This document shows, in pieces, positions 62,295-64,000 of a stretch of DNA of 64,000 nt. The notes under the pieces are model-generated. The model made no database searches and was not told the DNA's origin. It saw only the letters and a list, made by a program, of their open reading frames with translations. The stretch is from contig DARI01000025.1 in NCBI GenBank assembly GCA_002503285.1, forward strand, positions 35,517 to 99,516, in the 5' to 3' direction. Each line of letters starts with the position of its first letter. Position 1 is the stretch's first letter. Origin of the DNA: Euryarchaeota archaeon UBA557. GTDB taxonomy: Archaea; Thermoplasmatota; Poseidoniia; Poseidoniales; Thalassarchaeaceae. Made by a program: the position numbers and the translations under genes.

Positions 62295-63228
62295 TAGTAT
62301 CCTCCTCAAATATCATTGATAAATCTAGAGGGCGAACTCCTCTGTTTAGTCCACTTGATGAAATCAATTCAATCTCACTTTCAGACCACTCTTCAAGAGA
62401 ATTCATATCAATATTTCCTGAACCCTCCAATATGCAATAATCTCGGAGATTTTTACTTGATAATGATAAAGAAATATTCTTTGCAATTTTGGGGCCAACA
62501 TTATCTAATAACAACACTATCTTATTGCTTTTATTCAATATATTTTTCCAAACATCCACAACAATAATTGCATCAATTAAATTTTGAACTTCAACAATAA
62601 CAAATTCTTCTTGAGTTATACTAATATTACTCATGACTCGCTTAATTGTTTCAGAATTACTTTCATTATTAAGTTTTAGAGATATGAAATCATTTTCTTT
62701 CATCATTAATGCATCATTTCTATTTAGTCTATGTGTCAAACCCCCTCCAACATGTATTGCCCATTTGTCTAATAGGCCCCAATCTGTTTTACGAGTAGCT
62801 GCTAATTTTATATTAGAAGTTTTTTTTGTCCAATTATTTGTATTGGTTGCAATGCCCGACAGATTCCCCAAAATATTCAACATAATTCGTTCAATTCTCA
62901 GTATTTCAATTGATTCACCGGTTATATTGATAATGATTTGGCCACTTTTTACATCTTCACCTTCATCAATATTCCATGATATTGCACATTTAGAAAAATG
63001 ACGTTGAATTAATCTATTTATGATTGGTTTACCACAAATAATACCATCTTCTTTTACAATAATATTTGCTTTAATAATTTCTTTAGTTCCACTACCTCCT
63101 CCTTGTTCGTCGAATAACATTGCATCTATCCAACCATCCATGGATTCTACGAATAAAGAAGTAGGAGAACCATCTAATATATGTCCATTCCACAGGAGAC
63201 TTGAACGGTCGTGAGGCAACCTTTCCAT
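62287..63228 (-). CDS. nadC: Quinolinate phosphoribosyltransferase NadC
   Basis: Makes nicotinate mononucleotide from quinolinate and PRPP in NAD synthesis. The 313-residue protein has the family pattern: RIERIMLNILGNLSGIAT, AATRKTDWGLLDKWAIHVGG with the Arg and Lys of the active site, GLTHRLNRNDALMMKEND, and a C-terminal barrel (IVLLLDNVGP, YCILEGSGNIDMNSL). The common TRKTxPGLR is TRKTDWGLL here, so the usual Arg is replaced. It is upstream of and overlapping PPS, so two cofactor genes are coupled. NadA and a clear NadB are not in the window. Confidence 0.92.
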   Translation of the reverse strand: MERLPHDRSSLLWNGHILDGSPTSLFVESMDGWIDAMLFDEQGGGSGTKEIIKANIIVKEDGIICGKPIINRLIQRHFSKCAISWNIDEGEDVKSGQIIINITGESIEILRIERIMLNILGNLSGIATNTNNWTKKTSNIKLAATRKTDWGLLDKWAIHVGGGLTHRLNRNDALMMKENDFISLKLNNESNSETIKRVMSNISITQEEFVIVEVQNLIDAIIVVDVWKNILNKSNKIVLLLDNVGPKIAKNISLSLSSKNLRDYCILEGSGNIDMNSLEEWSESEIELISSSGLNRGVRPLDLSMIFEEDTNV

Positions 63229-63285
63229 AACAATCCGTAGGGAACCCCTATCTTGAATAGTTGTATTTCATTGATAAATATTTTT

Positions 63286-63540
63286 TTAATCAGAATTATT
63301 TTTTTCAATCACGCTTAGACTCAAATCAGCCGCAGATAAACAAACTAATAAATCATCAATCGTCGATCTAATACTCTTTAAATTACTAGAGGACACTTTT
63401 ATTATTAATTTTGCACCATCCTTACTCTCAATCACCTCAGCAAGAAAAGATTCAGGATCATCTGGAGATATAGAAGATATAAGTAACTCTGCATGTCTTT
63501 TTGTACCCGTCCATTCAATCTCCACCTCCACAATTTCCAT
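63286..63540 (-). CDS. KEOPS complex subunit Pcc1
   Basis: Small dimerising subunit of the KEOPS complex, which makes the universal t6A modification on tRNAs together with Kae1, Bud32 and Cgi121. The 84-residue length and pattern fit: ELLISSISPDDPESFLAE at the N-terminus, AKLIIKVSSSNLKSIRSTID in the middle and DDLLVCLSAADLSL at the end. The match rests on a short, fast-evolving family, so the call is good but not certain. It is 57 bases upstream of nadC on the same strand and divergent from the ABC-F gene. Confidence 0.8.
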   Translation of the reverse strand: MEIVEVEIEWTGTKRHAELLISSISPDDPESFLAEVIESKDGAKLIIKVSSSNLKSIRSTIDDLLVCLSAADLSLSVIEKNNSD

Positions 63541-63577
63541 GAAGTCCGTAAAGCGTACCTCTTTTCATTTGTACTGG

Positions 63578-63585
63578 TATTATAT
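63578..63585 (+). promoter_or_regulatory. TATA box of the ABC-F gene, predicted leaderless
   Basis: TATTATAT is centred about 27 bases before the ATG at 63609, so transcription should begin at or within a few bases of the start codon. No Shine-Dalgarno sequence is present. Confidence 0.5.
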
Positions 63586-63608
63586 CAGAAAGGTCGCCCC
63601 GAATAAAC

Positions 63609-64000
63609 ATGGTACGGGAACTCATAAGGCTCGAGGAGGTCCACCGTGCTTTTGGTCCCGTAAAAGTATTGGAAGGAGTTAATTTACGGATCGATGAAGG
63701 CGATAGAATCGGAATTGTAGGCCATAACGGTGCAGGTAAAACTACTTTACTACGAACGATAAGTAACCAGAACCAAGATCTTGGAGATATCTTTTTTGCA
63801 GCAGGATTACGACTTGCATTTTTAACCCAAATAAGAGATTTAAATGAAAATGCTACTTTGGGCGAAGAACTAAATCGAAGAGGTAGGCAATTTCAAGAAA
63901 TTGAAGATGAAATCAATCAATTAGAAGCAAAAATGGCTACTCCTTCTTTTTATGAAGGTGATTGGCAACCAGATATGGACAGATATCAAGAATTACAGAG
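63609..64000 (+). CDS. ABC-F family ATPase (partial, 5' part)
   Basis: Read by hand from the ATG at 63609 to the window end, about 130 codons. The first ATP-binding cassette begins RLEEVHRAFGPVKVLEGVNL with Walker A GIVGHNGAGKTTLLRTI and a Q-loop LAFLTQIRDL. It then runs into a Glu-rich arm insertion (QEIEDEINQLEAKM). No membrane segment is present, and the arm is typical of ABC-F proteins, which act on the ribosome or in stress resistance and do not transport. The signature, Walker B and second cassette lie outside the window. Confidence 0.88.
   Translation, partial: MVRELIRLEEVHRAFGPVKVLEGVNLRIDEGDRIGIVGHNGAGKTTLLRTISNQNQDLGDIFFAAGLRLAFLTQIRDLNENATLGEELNRRGRQFQEIEDEINQLEAKMATPSFYEGDWQPDMDRYQELQ

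Noticed and set aside
1..64000. CRISPR arrays, insertion sequences, prophage or rRNA genes
   Set aside because: No regularly spaced repeats, transposase or integrase motifs, phage structural genes or rRNA-like conserved stretches were found on either strand.

Overview
The window looks like chromosome of a planktonic thermoplasmatotal archaeon, most likely Marine Group II (Poseidoniales) or its sister Marine Group III. This is inferred from gene content, not from a marker phylogeny. Archaeal markers are GGGP synthase, TFB, topoisomerase VI A and B, ribosomal protein LX, prefoldin alpha, archaeal FtsY, KEOPS Pcc1 and phosphopantoate-beta-alanine ligase. They sit among bacterial-type genes: UvrA, a CysD/CysNC sulfate-activation set, RlmH, a bacterial-type NADP-isocitrate dehydrogenase and a long class II ribonucleotide reductase. 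DNA is AT-rich, genes are packed with frequent TAATG or ATGA overlaps, and starts are a mix of Shine-Dalgarno-led (GGAGG/GGTGG) and apparently leaderless. I see no rRNA, CRISPR array, insertion sequence or prophage.

Layout. 1-5.6 kb: purQ (cut by the window edge) and a PurS-PurS-PurL fusion, then a ferredoxin pair and GGGP synthase. 5.6-14.1 kb: a DDAH-type hydrolase, then rplX, pfdA and ftsY, with cysQ, cysD and cysNC lying between rplX and pfdA, and a degenerate receiver protein. 14.1-25.8 kb: hydrolase, TauE/SafE permease, moeA, uvrA, tRNA-Arg(CCT), a membrane protein, an SdhA-like flavoprotein, HIT, a GPAT-like acyltransferase and a small unknown. 25.9-31.8 kb: a 1,724-residue surface protein with a von Willebrand A domain nested in a predicted beta-propeller, facing a winged-helix regulator whose promoter carries a strong palindrome. 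31.8-39 kb: membrane protein, topoisomerase VI operon, an aconitase-family enzyme with the swivel domain first, and TFB. 39-44.7 kb: helical-repeat protein, methyltransferase, three sulfotransferases and a glycosyltransferase. 44.7-57.2 kb: class II RNR, OsmC, isocitrate dehydrogenase, MMPL transporter, hydrolase and a 1,130-residue helical-repeat/PIN protein. 57.3-64 kb: membrane proteins, DHH phosphoesterase, Nudix, cobalamin adenosyltransferase, RlmH, PPS, NadC, Pcc1 and the start of an ABC-F ATPase.

The parts connect. CysD and CysNC would make PAPS, the three sulfotransferases would use it, and CysQ would remove the PAP by-product. With the adjacent glycosyltransferase this suggests sulfated cell-surface or secreted glycans. 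The PduO-type adenosyltransferase can supply the cofactor of the class II RNR. GGGP synthase plus a GPAT-like acyltransferase bears on the unresolved lipid chemistry of these archaea. The best candidates for undescribed biology are the helical-repeat/PIN protein, the propeller-nested VWA surface protein with its neighbouring palindrome-bearing regulator, and the sulfation pathway.
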